Assembly (NCBI GenBank): GCA_025458985.1
Contig: JALORM010000005.1
Coordinates: 1-15,503 of the forward strand
DNA from: Paracoccaceae bacterium
GTDB lineage: Bacteria; Pseudomonadota; Alphaproteobacteria; Rhodobacterales; Rhodobacteraceae
Direction: 5' to 3'
DNA: 15,503 bases
The position numbers were made by a program, and so were the translations under genes. This document shows, piece after piece, positions 6,702 to 13,555 of this stretch (position 1 is the first letter of the stretch; each line of letters starts with the position of its first letter). A model generated the notes under the pieces. That model was not told where the DNA came from, ran no database searches, and saw only the letters and a list, made by a program, of their open reading frames with translations.

Positions 6702-9035
6702 ATGGCCGAAGCGGCTTTCGCAGGCGCGCCAGCGCTTCGCATGCGTCCCTGGCTGCTCCGCGCGGTCCTCGCGGGTCTGATCGCCGTTGCCTGCGCCGTC
6801 GCCATGCCGCGCGCGGCCCTCGCGCAGACCTATTCCTTCAGCACCGTCGCCGTCGAAGGCACCCAGCGGATCGAGCCGGGCACCGTGCTCTCCTACGCCG
6901 AGATACCGCGCGGGCAGGCGATCAGCGCGGGCGAGCTGAATGACGCCTACCAGAGGGTTCTGGGGTCGGGCCTGTTCGAGCAGGTGGAGTTCGTTCCACA
7001 GGGCGGGCGGCTGGTGATCCGCGTGACCGAATTCCCCACGATCAACGTCGTGGACTTCGAGGGCAACCGCCGGATCGACGACGAGGCGCTTTCGGCCGTC
7101 GTGCGGTCGCAGTCGCGGCGCGTCTACAGCCCGACCGTCGCCGAGCAGGACGCCGCCGCGATCACCGAGGCCTACTCCCAGGCCGGCCGCTTTGCCGCGA
7201 CCGTGACCCCGCGCATCATCCGCCGCAGCGAGAACCGCGTGGACCTTGTCTTCGAGATCGTCGAGGGCCGCGTGGTCGAGAACGAGCGCATCTCGTTCGT
7301 TGGCAACCGCAACTTCTCGGACCGCCGCCTGCGCCAGGTTCTCGAGACCAAGCAGGCGGGCCTGTTCCGCCAGCTGGTGCAGCGCGACACGTTCGTGGCC
7401 GACCGGATCGAGTTCGACAAGCAGCTCCTGCGCGACTTCTACCTGTCGCGCGGCTATGTCGACTTCGAGGTGCTGTCGGTCAATTCCGAGATCACGCGCC
7501 GCCGCGATGCCTTCTTCATCACGTTCAACGTGCGCGAAGGCCAGCAGTTCAGGTTCGGCGAGATCACCACGGTCAGCGAGATCCCCGAGGCCGATGCGGC
7601 CGAGTACGAGCGCGAGATCCGCATCCGGTCGGGCGGGGTCTATTCGCCGACCCTGGTCGACAACACCATCGCGCGACTCGAGACGCTGGCGCTGCGCCAG
7701 GGGCTCGACTTCGTGCGGGTCGAACCGCGGGTCAGCCGCAACGACCGTGCGCAGACGCTCGACATCGAATTCGCGATCGTCCGCGGGCCCCGCATCTTCG
7801 TCGAACGGATCGACATCGAGGGCAACGTCACCACGCTCGACCGGGTGGTGCGCCAGCGCTTCCGCACCGTCGAGGGCGACCCCTTCAACCCCCGCGAGAT
7901 CCGCGAGAGCGCCGAGCGCATTCGGGCGCTGGGCTACTTCTCGAGCGCCGAAGTCTCGGCGCGCGAGGGATCCTCGCCCGAGCAGGTTGTCGTCGACGTC
8001 GACGTGGAAGAGCAGCCGACGGGCTCGCTCGGCTTCGGGCTCAGCTATTCGGTCTCGTCGGGCGCCGCGTTCGCGGTGAACTTCTCGGAGTCGAACTTCC
8101 TCGGCCGCGGCCAGACGCTGGCCTTCGCGCTTGACACGGGCACCACGAATTCGAACTCGCGGCTGACCTTCATCGAGCCCTACTTCCTCGGCCGCGATCT
8201 GCGCTTCAGTTCGAACATCTTCTACCGCGAAAGCTCCAACGACTTCTCGGACTACTCCACCCGCACCGGCGGTCTGTCCCTGGGGCTGGAGTTCCCTGCC
8301 GGCGAGAATTCGCGGCTTGGCTTCACCGTCGGCGCCCGGTTCGACTCGCTCTTCGACGTCGATCCCGCCTCCTCGCCGATCCTGATCGCCGAGGAGGACA
8401 TCGGCGACCGCTACATGGGGCTGTTCGGGGTCACCTACAGCTACGACACCCGCGCCGGCGGGCTCGACCCCACGCGGGGCGTGCTGCTGCGGTTCTCGAA
8501 CGAGCTCTATGGCGGCGACGCGAGCTATCTCAAGAGCACCATCCAGGCCGTCGCAGAAGCGAAGGTCAGGAACGAGGAGGTGACGCTGCGGGCAAGCTTC
8601 GAGGGCGGCGCGATCAGCGTGATCGACGGCCAGAGCCGGGTGACCGACCGCTTCTTCGGCTCCGAGATGCGCGGCTTCGAACCGCGCGGCATCGGCCCGC
8701 GGGATCTTGACACGGCGGGCGAGGACCCGCTGGGCGGCAACTACTTTGCAGTGGCGAAGTTCGAGGCCGAGTTCCCGCTGGGCCTGCCGGAGGAATACGG
8801 CATCACCGGCGGCCTGTTCCTCGACGTGGGCACGGTGTGGGGGCTGGACGACACCGACGGCGCCGGCGGCGCGGGGTCGGTCGATGACAGCCTGCACCTG
8901 CGTGCGGCGGCCGGCTTCTCGGTCTTCTGGACCACGCCGCTCGGCCCGCTGCGGTTCAACTTCTCGACCCCGATCGAGAAGCTCGACTATGACAAGGAAC
9001 AGAACTTCGACCTGTCCGTCTCGACGCGGTTCTGA
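6702..9035 (+). CDS. bamA: Outer-membrane protein assembly factor BamA
   Basis: A 777-residue protein that folds and inserts beta-barrel proteins into the outer membrane. Of the in-frame starts at 6672, 6702 and 6741, I choose ATG 6702 because GGGGGA at 6692-6697 sits at ribosome-site distance. The N-terminus has a signal peptide, with hydrophobic core about 18-35 and likely cleavage in 'ALA-Q' (after 41). Five POTRA modules follow to about 340-350, visible from repeated strand-helix units such as 'VDFEGNRRID', 'ISFVGNRNFSD' and 'IDIEGNVTTLD'. The C-terminal barrel carries the conserved L6-loop 'RGF' (657-659) and ends in phenylalanine, the usual outer-membrane barrel signal. Skp/OmpH follows four nt downstream. 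The gene is intact and of normal length. Confidence 0.97.
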   Translation: MAEAAFAGAPALRMRPWLLRAVLAGLIAVACAVAMPRAALAQTYSFSTVAVEGTQRIEPGTVLSYAEIPRGQAISAGELNDAYQRVLGSGLFEQVEFVPQGGRLVIRVTEFPTINVVDFEGNRRIDDEALSAVVRSQSRRVYSPTVAEQDAAAITEAYSQAGRFAATVTPRIIRRSENRVDLVFEIVEGRVVENERISFVGNRNFSDRRLRQVLETKQAGLFRQLVQRDTFVADRIEFDKQLLRDFYLSRGYVDFEVLSVNSEITRRRDAFFITFNVREGQQFRFGEITTVSEIPEADAAEYEREIRIRSGGVYSPTLVDNTIARLETLALRQGLDFVRVEPRVSRNDRAQTLDIEFAIVRGPRIFVERIDIEGNVTTLDRVVRQRFRTVEGDPFNPREIRESAERIRALGYFSSAEVSAREGSSPEQVVVDVDVEEQPTGSLGFGLSYSVSSGAAFAVNFSESNFLGRGQTLAFALDTGTTNSNSRLTFIEPYFLGRDLRFSSNIFYRESSNDFSDYSTRTGGLSLGLEFPAGENSRLGFTVGARFDSLFDVDPASSPILIAEEDIGDRYMGLFGVTYSYDTRAGGLDPTRGVLLRFSNELYGGDASYLKSTIQAVAEAKVRNEEVTLRASFEGGAISVIDGQSRVTDRFFGSEMRGFEPRGIGPRDLDTAGEDPLGGNYFAVAKFEAEFPLGLPEEYGITGGLFLDVGTVWGLDDTDGAGGAGSVDDSLHLRAAAGFSVFWTTPLGPLRFNFSTPIEKLDYDKEQNFDLSVSTRF

Positions 9036-9039
9036 CCCC

Positions 9040-9663
9040 GTGCGCAGCCTGCTTGCCGCGGCCGCCGCGGCGGCGGGTCTGGCCGCCGTCGTGCCCGCAG
9101 CGGCGCAGGAGGGGCCGCAGCCGATCCTGACCAGCCCCGTCCTGACCATGGATCAGGACGAGCTGTTCGAGAGGTCTGCCTTCGGCCAGCGCGCCCGCCG
9201 CGAGGTCGAGGCGGCCTCGGCCGAATTCACCGCCGAGAACCGCAGGCTCGAGGCCGAGCTCGCCCAGGAAGAGCTGCGCCTTACCGAACTGCGCCCGTCG
9301 ACGGACCCCGACGCGTTCCGGCAGCTGGCCGCGGAGTTCGATGCCCGCGTGGTCGAGGTGCGCCGGACGCAGGACCAGAAGGGCCGTGACCTGGCGCGTC
9401 GCCCCGAGGAGGCCCGCCAGGAGTTCTTCCGCGCGGCGATCCCCGTCCTGGCCGAGCTGGTGCGCGAGAGGGGGGCCGTCGCGATCCTCGACAGCCGCGC
9501 GGTCATCATCTCGGCCGACCTGATCGACATCACCGACGAGGCGATCCGCCGGATCGACGCAACGCTGGGCGACGGGACCGCCCCGCCTGCCGCCCCGCCG
9601 GACGCACCCTCCGACCCCGCGCCGGGCGCGCCGGCCGAGGCCGCTCCGGCTCCGCAGCCCTGA
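9040..9663 (+). CDS. skp: OmpH/Skp-family periplasmic chaperone
   Basis: A 207-residue secreted protein of the OmpH/Skp family, which holds unfolded outer-membrane proteins in the periplasm on the way to BamA. The start is GTG 9040, four nt after the bamA stop and without a visible ribosome site, so translation probably depends on coupling to bamA. Residues 1-22 are an Ala/Leu signal peptide with cleavage near 'AAA-Q'. 'PILTSPVLTMDQDELFERSAFGQ' (28-50) is the start of the body; residues 52-130 are charged, coiled-coil-like helices (the Skp tentacles), and 'AVAILDSRAVIISADLIDITD' (146-166) is the closing strand typical of the family. The tail (179-207) is almost only Pro, Ala, Asp and Gly, an addition not found in E. 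coli Skp. lpxD often occupies this slot in other alphaproteobacteria. Confidence 0.88.
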   Translation: MRSLLAAAAAAAGLAAVVPAAAQEGPQPILTSPVLTMDQDELFERSAFGQRARREVEAASAEFTAENRRLEAELAQEELRLTELRPSTDPDAFRQLAAEFDARVVEVRRTQDQKGRDLARRPEEARQEFFRAAIPVLAELVRERGAVAILDSRAVIISADLIDITDEAIRRIDATLGDGTAPPAAPPDAPSDPAPGAPAEAAPAPQP

Positions 9664-9664
9664 G

Positions 9665-9685
9665 CCCGCGCTTGCCCTGCGCGGG
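9665..9685 (+). terminator. Perfect stem-loop after skp (terminator or processing site)
   Basis: CCCGCGC (9665-9671) pairs exactly with GCGCGGG (9679-9685) around a seven-base loop, two bases after the skp stop. There is no T run afterwards, so if it terminates it would be partial or factor-dependent. It separates bamA-skp from fabZ-lpxA-lpxI. Confidence 0.35.
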
Positions 9686-9710
9686 GGCGCTTGCTAGCAA
9701 GGGCGCGCCC
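9672..9710 (+). promoter_or_regulatory. Possible fabZ promoter/operator with stacked palindromes
   Basis: TTGCCC (9672-9677) and TAGCAA (9695-9700) are 17 nt apart and could be a promoter. The -10 part lies in a perfect 12-bp palindrome, CTTGCTAGCAAG (9690-9701), followed by a second, GGGCGCGCCC (9701-9710). The TAG at the -10 position recalls the bamA candidate. The -35 overlaps the loop of the preceding hairpin, so the two readings compete. Confidence 0.35.
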
Positions 9711-9740
9711 GGGGGTCCGCCCAGGCCAGCGTCACGACCC

Positions 9741-9745
9741 GGAGG
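9741..9745 (+). promoter_or_regulatory. Strong ribosome binding site of fabZ
   Basis: GGAGG lies six nt before the fabZ ATG. It is among the clearest Shine-Dalgarno sites in the window and fits fabZ being the first gene of its own transcript. Confidence 0.6.
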
Positions 9746-9751
9746 ACGACG

Positions 9752-10222
9752 ATGAACGAACAGAGCGTGGCGGCCGCCCCTGCCGAGGCCGACATCCATC
9801 TGATCCAGCGCATCATTCCGCACCGCTACCCGTTCCTTCTGATCGACAAGGTGCGCGACATCCGCGTGAACGAGGGCGCCGTCGGGATCAAGAACGTCAC
9901 CTACAACGAGCCGCATTTCCAGGGGCACTTCCCGGCCGCGCCGATCATGCCCGGCGTCACGATCATCGAGGCGATGGCGCAGACCGCGGCGATCGTGGTG
10001 GGACTGTCGCTGAACACCGTCGACCGCGAGCTGCTGACCTACTTCATGTCGATCGACAATGCCAAGTTCCGCCGCATGGTGGTGCCGGGCGACGTGCTCG
10101 AGCTGCACGTCACGGTCAAGCGCGGCGGCGGCCGGGTGTGGAAGTTCCATGGCCAGGGCAAGGTCGCGGGCGCGCTGTGTGCCGAGGCCGAGTTCACCGC
10201 GATGATGGACCTCAAGGGCTGA
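9752..10222 (+). CDS. fabZ: 3-hydroxyacyl-[acyl-carrier-protein] dehydratase FabZ
   Basis: A 156-residue hot-dog-fold enzyme that dehydrates 3-hydroxyacyl-ACP in fatty-acid elongation. It uses the same 3-hydroxyacyl-ACP pool that LpxA draws on for lipid A. 'IIPHRYPFLLIDKV' (21-34) is the conserved N-terminal strand. The active-site segment is 'HFPAAPIMPGVTIIEAMAQ' (59-77), with H59 and E73 at the catalytic spacing of 14. 'KFRRMVVPGDVL' closes the substrate tunnel. Length is normal. The start ATG 9752 has a GGAGG site. lpxA begins four nt after its stop, so the two are coupled; the gap to skp upstream is 88 nt and holds a hairpin and palindromes. Confidence 0.98.
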   Translation: MNEQSVAAAPAEADIHLIQRIIPHRYPFLLIDKVRDIRVNEGAVGIKNVTYNEPHFQGHFPAAPIMPGVTIIEAMAQTAAIVVGLSLNTVDRELLTYFMSIDNAKFRRMVVPGDVLELHVTVKRGGGRVWKFHGQGKVAGALCAEAEFTAMMDLKG

Positions 10223-10226
10223 GGCG

Positions 10227-11024
10227 ATGGGCACAGACCCCTCCGCCCGCGTCCATCCCAAGGCCCATGTCGAGGACGGCGCCGAAATCGGCCCCGGCTG
10301 CGACATCGGCCCCTTCGCGGTGGTCGGACCGCAGGTGCGGCTTGGGGCCGGGGTGACGCTCAAGCCCCATGCGGTCGTCACCGGCGATACCGAGATCGGC
10401 GAGGGCTCGACCGTGTTCTCGTTCGCCTGCGTGGGCGAGGTGCCGCAGGACCTGAAGTTCAAGGGCGAGGCCAGCCGCCTTGTCGTGGGCCGCCGCGCCC
10501 GCATCCGCGAGGGCGCGACGCTCAACACCGGAACCGAGGGCGGGGGGGGCCTGACCAGCGTCGGCGACGATTGCCTGATCATGGCGGGCGCCCATGTCGC
10601 GCACGACTGCCGCGTCGGCAACCGGGTGATCCTGGTGAACAATGCCGCGCTGGCCGGGCACTGCGTGATCGAGGACGACGTGATCATCGGCGGTCTGTCG
10701 GGCGTGCACCAGTGGGTCAGGATCGGCCGCGGCGCGATCATCGGCGCGGTCACGATGGTCACCAACGACGTGATTCCCTACGGGCTTGTGCAGGCGCCCC
10801 GGGGCGAGCTCGACGGGCTGAACCTCGTCGGGCTGAAGCGCAAGGGCGTCCCGCGCGAGGACATCACCGCGCTTCGCGCCGCCTACCAGATGCTGGCCCA
10901 GGGCGAAGGCGCCTTCGTCGACCGCGCCCGGCGTCTCGGCGACGAGACCGGCAGCGACTACGTGCGCGAGATCGTGGCCTTCGTGCTGGGCGACAGCGAC
11001 CGTTCGTTCCTGACCCCGAGATGA
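10227..11024 (+). CDS. lpxA: UDP-N-acetylglucosamine O-acyltransferase LpxA
   Basis: A 265-residue cytosolic trimer-forming enzyme that transfers a 3-hydroxyacyl chain from ACP to the 3-OH of UDP-GlcNAc, the first step of lipid A synthesis. Residues about 5-185 are left-handed beta-helix hexapeptide repeats ('IGPGCDIGPFAVVGPQV', 'IGRGAIIGA'). The catalytic segment is 'AGAHVAHDCRVG' (120-131), with H126 matching E. coli H125. The C-terminal helical domain begins near 'NLVGLKRKGVPREDITALR'. By eye, the position that sets acyl length in E. coli (G173) falls on A174 here, which may favour a chain shorter than C14. The gene starts four nt after fabZ and overlaps lpxI by ATGA. Confidence 0.97.
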   Translation: MGTDPSARVHPKAHVEDGAEIGPGCDIGPFAVVGPQVRLGAGVTLKPHAVVTGDTEIGEGSTVFSFACVGEVPQDLKFKGEASRLVVGRRARIREGATLNTGTEGGGGLTSVGDDCLIMAGAHVAHDCRVGNRVILVNNAALAGHCVIEDDVIIGGLSGVHQWVRIGRGAIIGAVTMVTNDVIPYGLVQAPRGELDGLNLVGLKRKGVPREDITALRAAYQMLAQGEGAFVDRARRLGDETGSDYVREIVAFVLGDSDRSFLTPR

Positions 11025-11824
11025 GCGGCGGGCTCGCCGTCATCGCGGGTGCAGGCGCGCTGCCGGGGCTGGTGCTTGCCGCCAATCACGGCGCCTGGAT
11101 GGTGCGCATCGAGGGCGTCGAGGCGCAGAACCCCGGCGCCCCCGAGATCGCCGCGCGGTTCGAGGATCTGGGCGGTCTGTTCGACGCGCTCCGCGCCGAG
11201 GGGATCGAGACGGTGTGCCTTGCCGGCGCCATGGCACGGCCAGCGCTGAACCCGATGGCCTTCGACCCGAAGATGCAGGCGCTGGCGCCCCGGTTGATGG
11301 CGGCGATGAAGGGCGGCGACGATGCCCTGCTCCGGCTCGTGGTCGCGGTCTTCGAGGAAGAGGGCTTCGCCGTCCGCGGCGCGCATGAGCTGGTGGCGGG
11401 CCTGACGGCCGAGGCGGGCCTTCTGGCAGGCAGCCCGCCCGACCGCGAGGCCCGCGACGATGCCCACCGGGCGGCGGCGATCCTCGCCGCGCTGGGGCCG
11501 GTGGATGTCGGACAGGCCTGCGTCGTGGCGGGCGGGCTCTGCCTGGGGATCGAGACGATCCAGGGCACCGACGCGCTGCTGGCGCAGGTCGCCGCCACCG
11601 ACCCGCGCCTGCGCCGGGGTGCACGCGGCGTGCTGGTCAAGCGCCCCAAGCCCGGGCAGGATCTGCGCGTGGACATGCCCGCCATTGGCCCTGACACCAT
11701 CGCGCGGGCGGCCGAAGCGGGGATTGCCGGGGTGGTGATCGCCGCCGGGGGCGTGCTGCTCGTCGACCGCGCCGCGACGCTGGCCGCGACCGAGGCGGCG
11801 GGTCTTTTCCTGCTGGCGCAATAG
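11021..11824 (+). CDS. lpxI: UDP-2,3-diacylglucosamine pyrophosphatase LpxI
   Basis: A 267-residue enzyme of the former DUF1009 family that hydrolyses UDP-2,3-diacylglucosamine to lipid X and UMP. Alphaproteobacteria use it in place of LpxH. The N-terminal domain starts with 'LAVIAGAGALPGLVLAAN' (5-22). The C-terminal domain holds 'CLGIETIQGTDALL' (174-187) and the family hallmark 'KRPKPGQDLRVDMPAIG' (207-223), with D214, R216 and D218. A C-terminal aspartate is reported as catalytic in the Caulobacter enzyme, and D218 or D214 is the likely counterpart. The start ATG 11021 overlaps the lpxA stop. It supplies lipid X, one of the two substrates of LpxB, encoded two genes on. Confidence 0.95.
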   Translation: MSGGLAVIAGAGALPGLVLAANHGAWMVRIEGVEAQNPGAPEIAARFEDLGGLFDALRAEGIETVCLAGAMARPALNPMAFDPKMQALAPRLMAAMKGGDDALLRLVVAVFEEEGFAVRGAHELVAGLTAEAGLLAGSPPDREARDDAHRAAAILAALGPVDVGQACVVAGGLCLGIETIQGTDALLAQVAATDPRLRRGARGVLVKRPKPGQDLRVDMPAIGPDTIARAAEAGIAGVVIAAGGVLLVDRAATLAATEAAGLFLLAQ

Positions 11825-11913
11825 CTCGCCGCCCGCGGCCCGCGCCTCAGAAGGCCCGAAATCCTCCATAGTTCGACCATCATGCGCGGGCATGCCTTTC
11901 GCCCTGAACGGGC

Positions 11914-11919
11914 AAGGAG
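11914..11919 (+). promoter_or_regulatory. Ribosome binding site of the lipoprotein gene
   Basis: AAGGAG, nine nt before ATG 11929, is one of the strongest Shine-Dalgarno sites here. It rules out the earlier ATGs at 11882 and 11891. Confidence 0.55.
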
Positions 11920-11928
11920 AATCCGGCC

Positions 11929-12300
11929 ATGACCTTCGGACCACGGCAGACACGCGCGTCGTTCGCGGCGCTTGCGGCGGCGGCGGCGCTTGCGGCCTGC
12001 ACGCCCGTCCCCGAACAGACGCCGATGCAGCAGCACGTCAACCGCGTCGCGGGGGCAGAGATTGCAACTGTGCATTGCCCCGGCTATGGAGGCTACGCCT
12101 CGGTCGCGCAGATGCGGGCGGATGCGTCGCGCAACTGGCAGCAGGCGCAGGCGATGGGGGCGACCGACGCCGACCTGCAGGCCGCGCGGCGGCTGGTGGA
12201 GACGCAGTTCCTGACCGGAGAATTGGCGGTTGGCACGATCGAGACCTGTCAGCGCCTCATCAACACGCTTGCCTGGGTTGGTGCCACGCCAACCTCTTGA
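11929..12300 (+). CDS. Small predicted lipoprotein between lpxI and lpxB
   Basis: A 123-residue protein with a type II signal peptide: basic N-terminus, Ala/Leu core and lipobox 'LAAC' (21-24), so C24 would be lipidated. The next residue is Thr, not Asp, which by the E. coli sorting rule suggests the outer membrane. The mature part has two further cysteines, C50 in 'HCPGYGGY' and C107 in 'ETCQRLIN', which could form a disulfide, and a helical middle from about 57 to 95. I do not recognise the family. A good ribosome site, AAGGAG (11914-11919), supports the start, and a small stem (GCCC 11901-11904 with GGGC 11910-11913) lies just before it. The 104-nt gap to lpxI may hold a promoter, though I see no clear -35. 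lpxB follows after three nt, so the pair is probably cotranscribed. Confidence 0.8.
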   Translation: MTFGPRQTRASFAALAAAAALAACTPVPEQTPMQQHVNRVAGAEIATVHCPGYGGYASVAQMRADASRNWQQAQAMGATDADLQAARRLVETQFLTGELAVGTIETCQRLINTLAWVGATPTS

Positions 12301-12303
12301 GTG

Positions 12304-13479
12304 ATGGCACAGCGCTTCTACCTTCTGGCCGGCGAGCCTTCGGGCGACCGGCTCGGGGCGGCGCTGATCGCAGGGCTGCGCCAGCTTCAGCCCAAGGTCG
12401 AGGTCGCCGGGGTCGGCGGCCCGGCGATGGAGGCCGAGGGGCTGAAGAGCCTCTTTCCGATGTCGGACCTGTCGGTGATGGGTCTGGCCGAGGTGATCCC
12501 GCGCTATCCCGCGCTGCGCCGGCGGCTTGACGAGGCCGTGCGGTCGGTTGCGGCGATGCGGCCCGACGCGCTTGTCACCATCGACAGCCCGGACTTCTCG
12601 CTGAGGCTGGCAGGTCACGCCCGGCTGACGCGGCCGACCCTGCGCACGATCCACTACGTCGCGCCCTCGGTCTGGGCCTGGCGGCCGGGGCGGGCGAAGA
12701 AGATGGCGCGGGTCATCGACCATGTGCTGGCGCTTCTGCCGTTCGAGCCGCCCTACATGGAGGCCGCCGGGATGACCTGCGACTTCGTCGGCCACCCCGT
12801 CGTGGCCGAACCGCAGGCCACGCCGGCCGAGGCCGCCGCCTTCCGCGCCGCCCACGGCATCGCCCCCGGGGCGGCGGTCGTGCTGGCGCTGCCCGGATCG
12901 CGCGAGGCCGAGGTGGCCCGTCTTGGCCCGAGCTTCGGCGAGACGCTGGCCCGTGTGGCGGTGGCCGAGCCCGGACTGCGGGTGGTGGTTCCGGCGGTTG
13001 CGCACCTCGCCGACCGGGTGCGCGCCGCGGTTGCGGGCTGGCCGGGACAGCCGGTGGTGATCGATGCGCGCGCCGACGATGGCAGCGCCAAGCGCGCCGC
13101 CTTCGGCGCGGCCGACGCGGCGCTGGCCGCCTCGGGCACGGTGTCGCTGGAACTGGCCGCAGCCGGGGTGCCGATGGTCATCGGCTACGACGTGTCACCG
13201 CTGACCTGGGCGGTGATGAAGCGGCTGGTGCGGGTCGATACGGTGACGCTGGTGAACCTGGTCAGCGAGACCCGCACGGTCCCCGAGTTCCTCGGGCCCG
13301 CCTGCCGACCCGAACCGATGGCGGGCGCCTTGCTGGCGCTGCTGCACGACCCTGCCGCCAGGGCGGCCCAGGAGGCCGCGCTGGCGCTGACGATGGAGCG
13401 GCTCGGGCGCGGGGGCGAGCCGCCGGGCCTGCGCGCCGCGCAGTCGGTGCTGACCCATTGCCGCCCGCACGCCCGCTGA
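12304..13479 (+). CDS. lpxB: Lipid A disaccharide synthase LpxB
   Basis: A 391-residue GT-B glycosyltransferase (CAZy family GT19), membrane-associated. It joins UDP-2,3-diacylglucosamine and lipid X into the lipid A disaccharide. Motifs: 'LLAGEPSGDRLGA' (7-19), 'VTIDSPDFSLRLA' (91-103) with D94 matching the essential E. coli aspartate, 'HYVAPSVWAW' (117-126), 'FVGHP' (161-165), 'LPGSREAEV' (196-204) and the donor-binding 'ASGTVSLELA'. I choose ATG 12304; a GTG at 12301, right after the lipoprotein stop, is equally possible and adds one residue. No clear ribosome site is seen, so coupling to the lipoprotein gene is likely. It ends the co-directional lipid A block. Confidence 0.97.
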   Translation: MAQRFYLLAGEPSGDRLGAALIAGLRQLQPKVEVAGVGGPAMEAEGLKSLFPMSDLSVMGLAEVIPRYPALRRRLDEAVRSVAAMRPDALVTIDSPDFSLRLAGHARLTRPTLRTIHYVAPSVWAWRPGRAKKMARVIDHVLALLPFEPPYMEAAGMTCDFVGHPVVAEPQATPAEAAAFRAAHGIAPGAAVVLALPGSREAEVARLGPSFGETLARVAVAEPGLRVVVPAVAHLADRVRAAVAGWPGQPVVIDARADDGSAKRAAFGAADAALAASGTVSLELAAAGVPMVIGYDVSPLTWAVMKRLVRVDTVTLVNLVSETRTVPEFLGPACRPEPMAGALLALLHDPAARAAQEAALALTMERLGRGGEPPGLRAAQSVLTHCRPHAR

Positions 13480-13518
13480 CCGGCGGCGTGATCGACCGCT
13501 CCGCCTTGCTCCGGCCGC

Positions 13519-13547
13519 TTGCGCGGCGTCCCGGCCGGGGCTATGGC
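13519..13547 (+). promoter_or_regulatory. Possible trmJ promoter giving a very short leader
   Basis: TTGCGC (13519-13524) and TATGGC (13542-13547) are 17 nt apart; each matches consensus at three of six positions. Initiation would fall within a few bases of ATG 13556, and no Shine-Dalgarno site is visible there, so the transcript could be leaderless or nearly so. Weak call. Confidence 0.3.
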
Positions 13548-13555
13548 GCGGGCGC

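Noticed and set aside
3096..9149. A 6-kb open frame on the minus strand opposite uppS through bamA (2017 codons)
   Set aside because: It is antisense to seven well-identified genes, and its translation is low-complexity Arg/Ala/Gly/Asp/His-rich sequence without a domain. Stop codons are rare in this frame because of the very high third-position GC of the genes on the other strand.
11086..13005. A 639-codon minus-strand frame opposite lpxI, the lipoprotein gene and lpxB
   Set aside because: Composition and overlap are those of an antisense shadow; the plus-strand genes carry complete family motifs.
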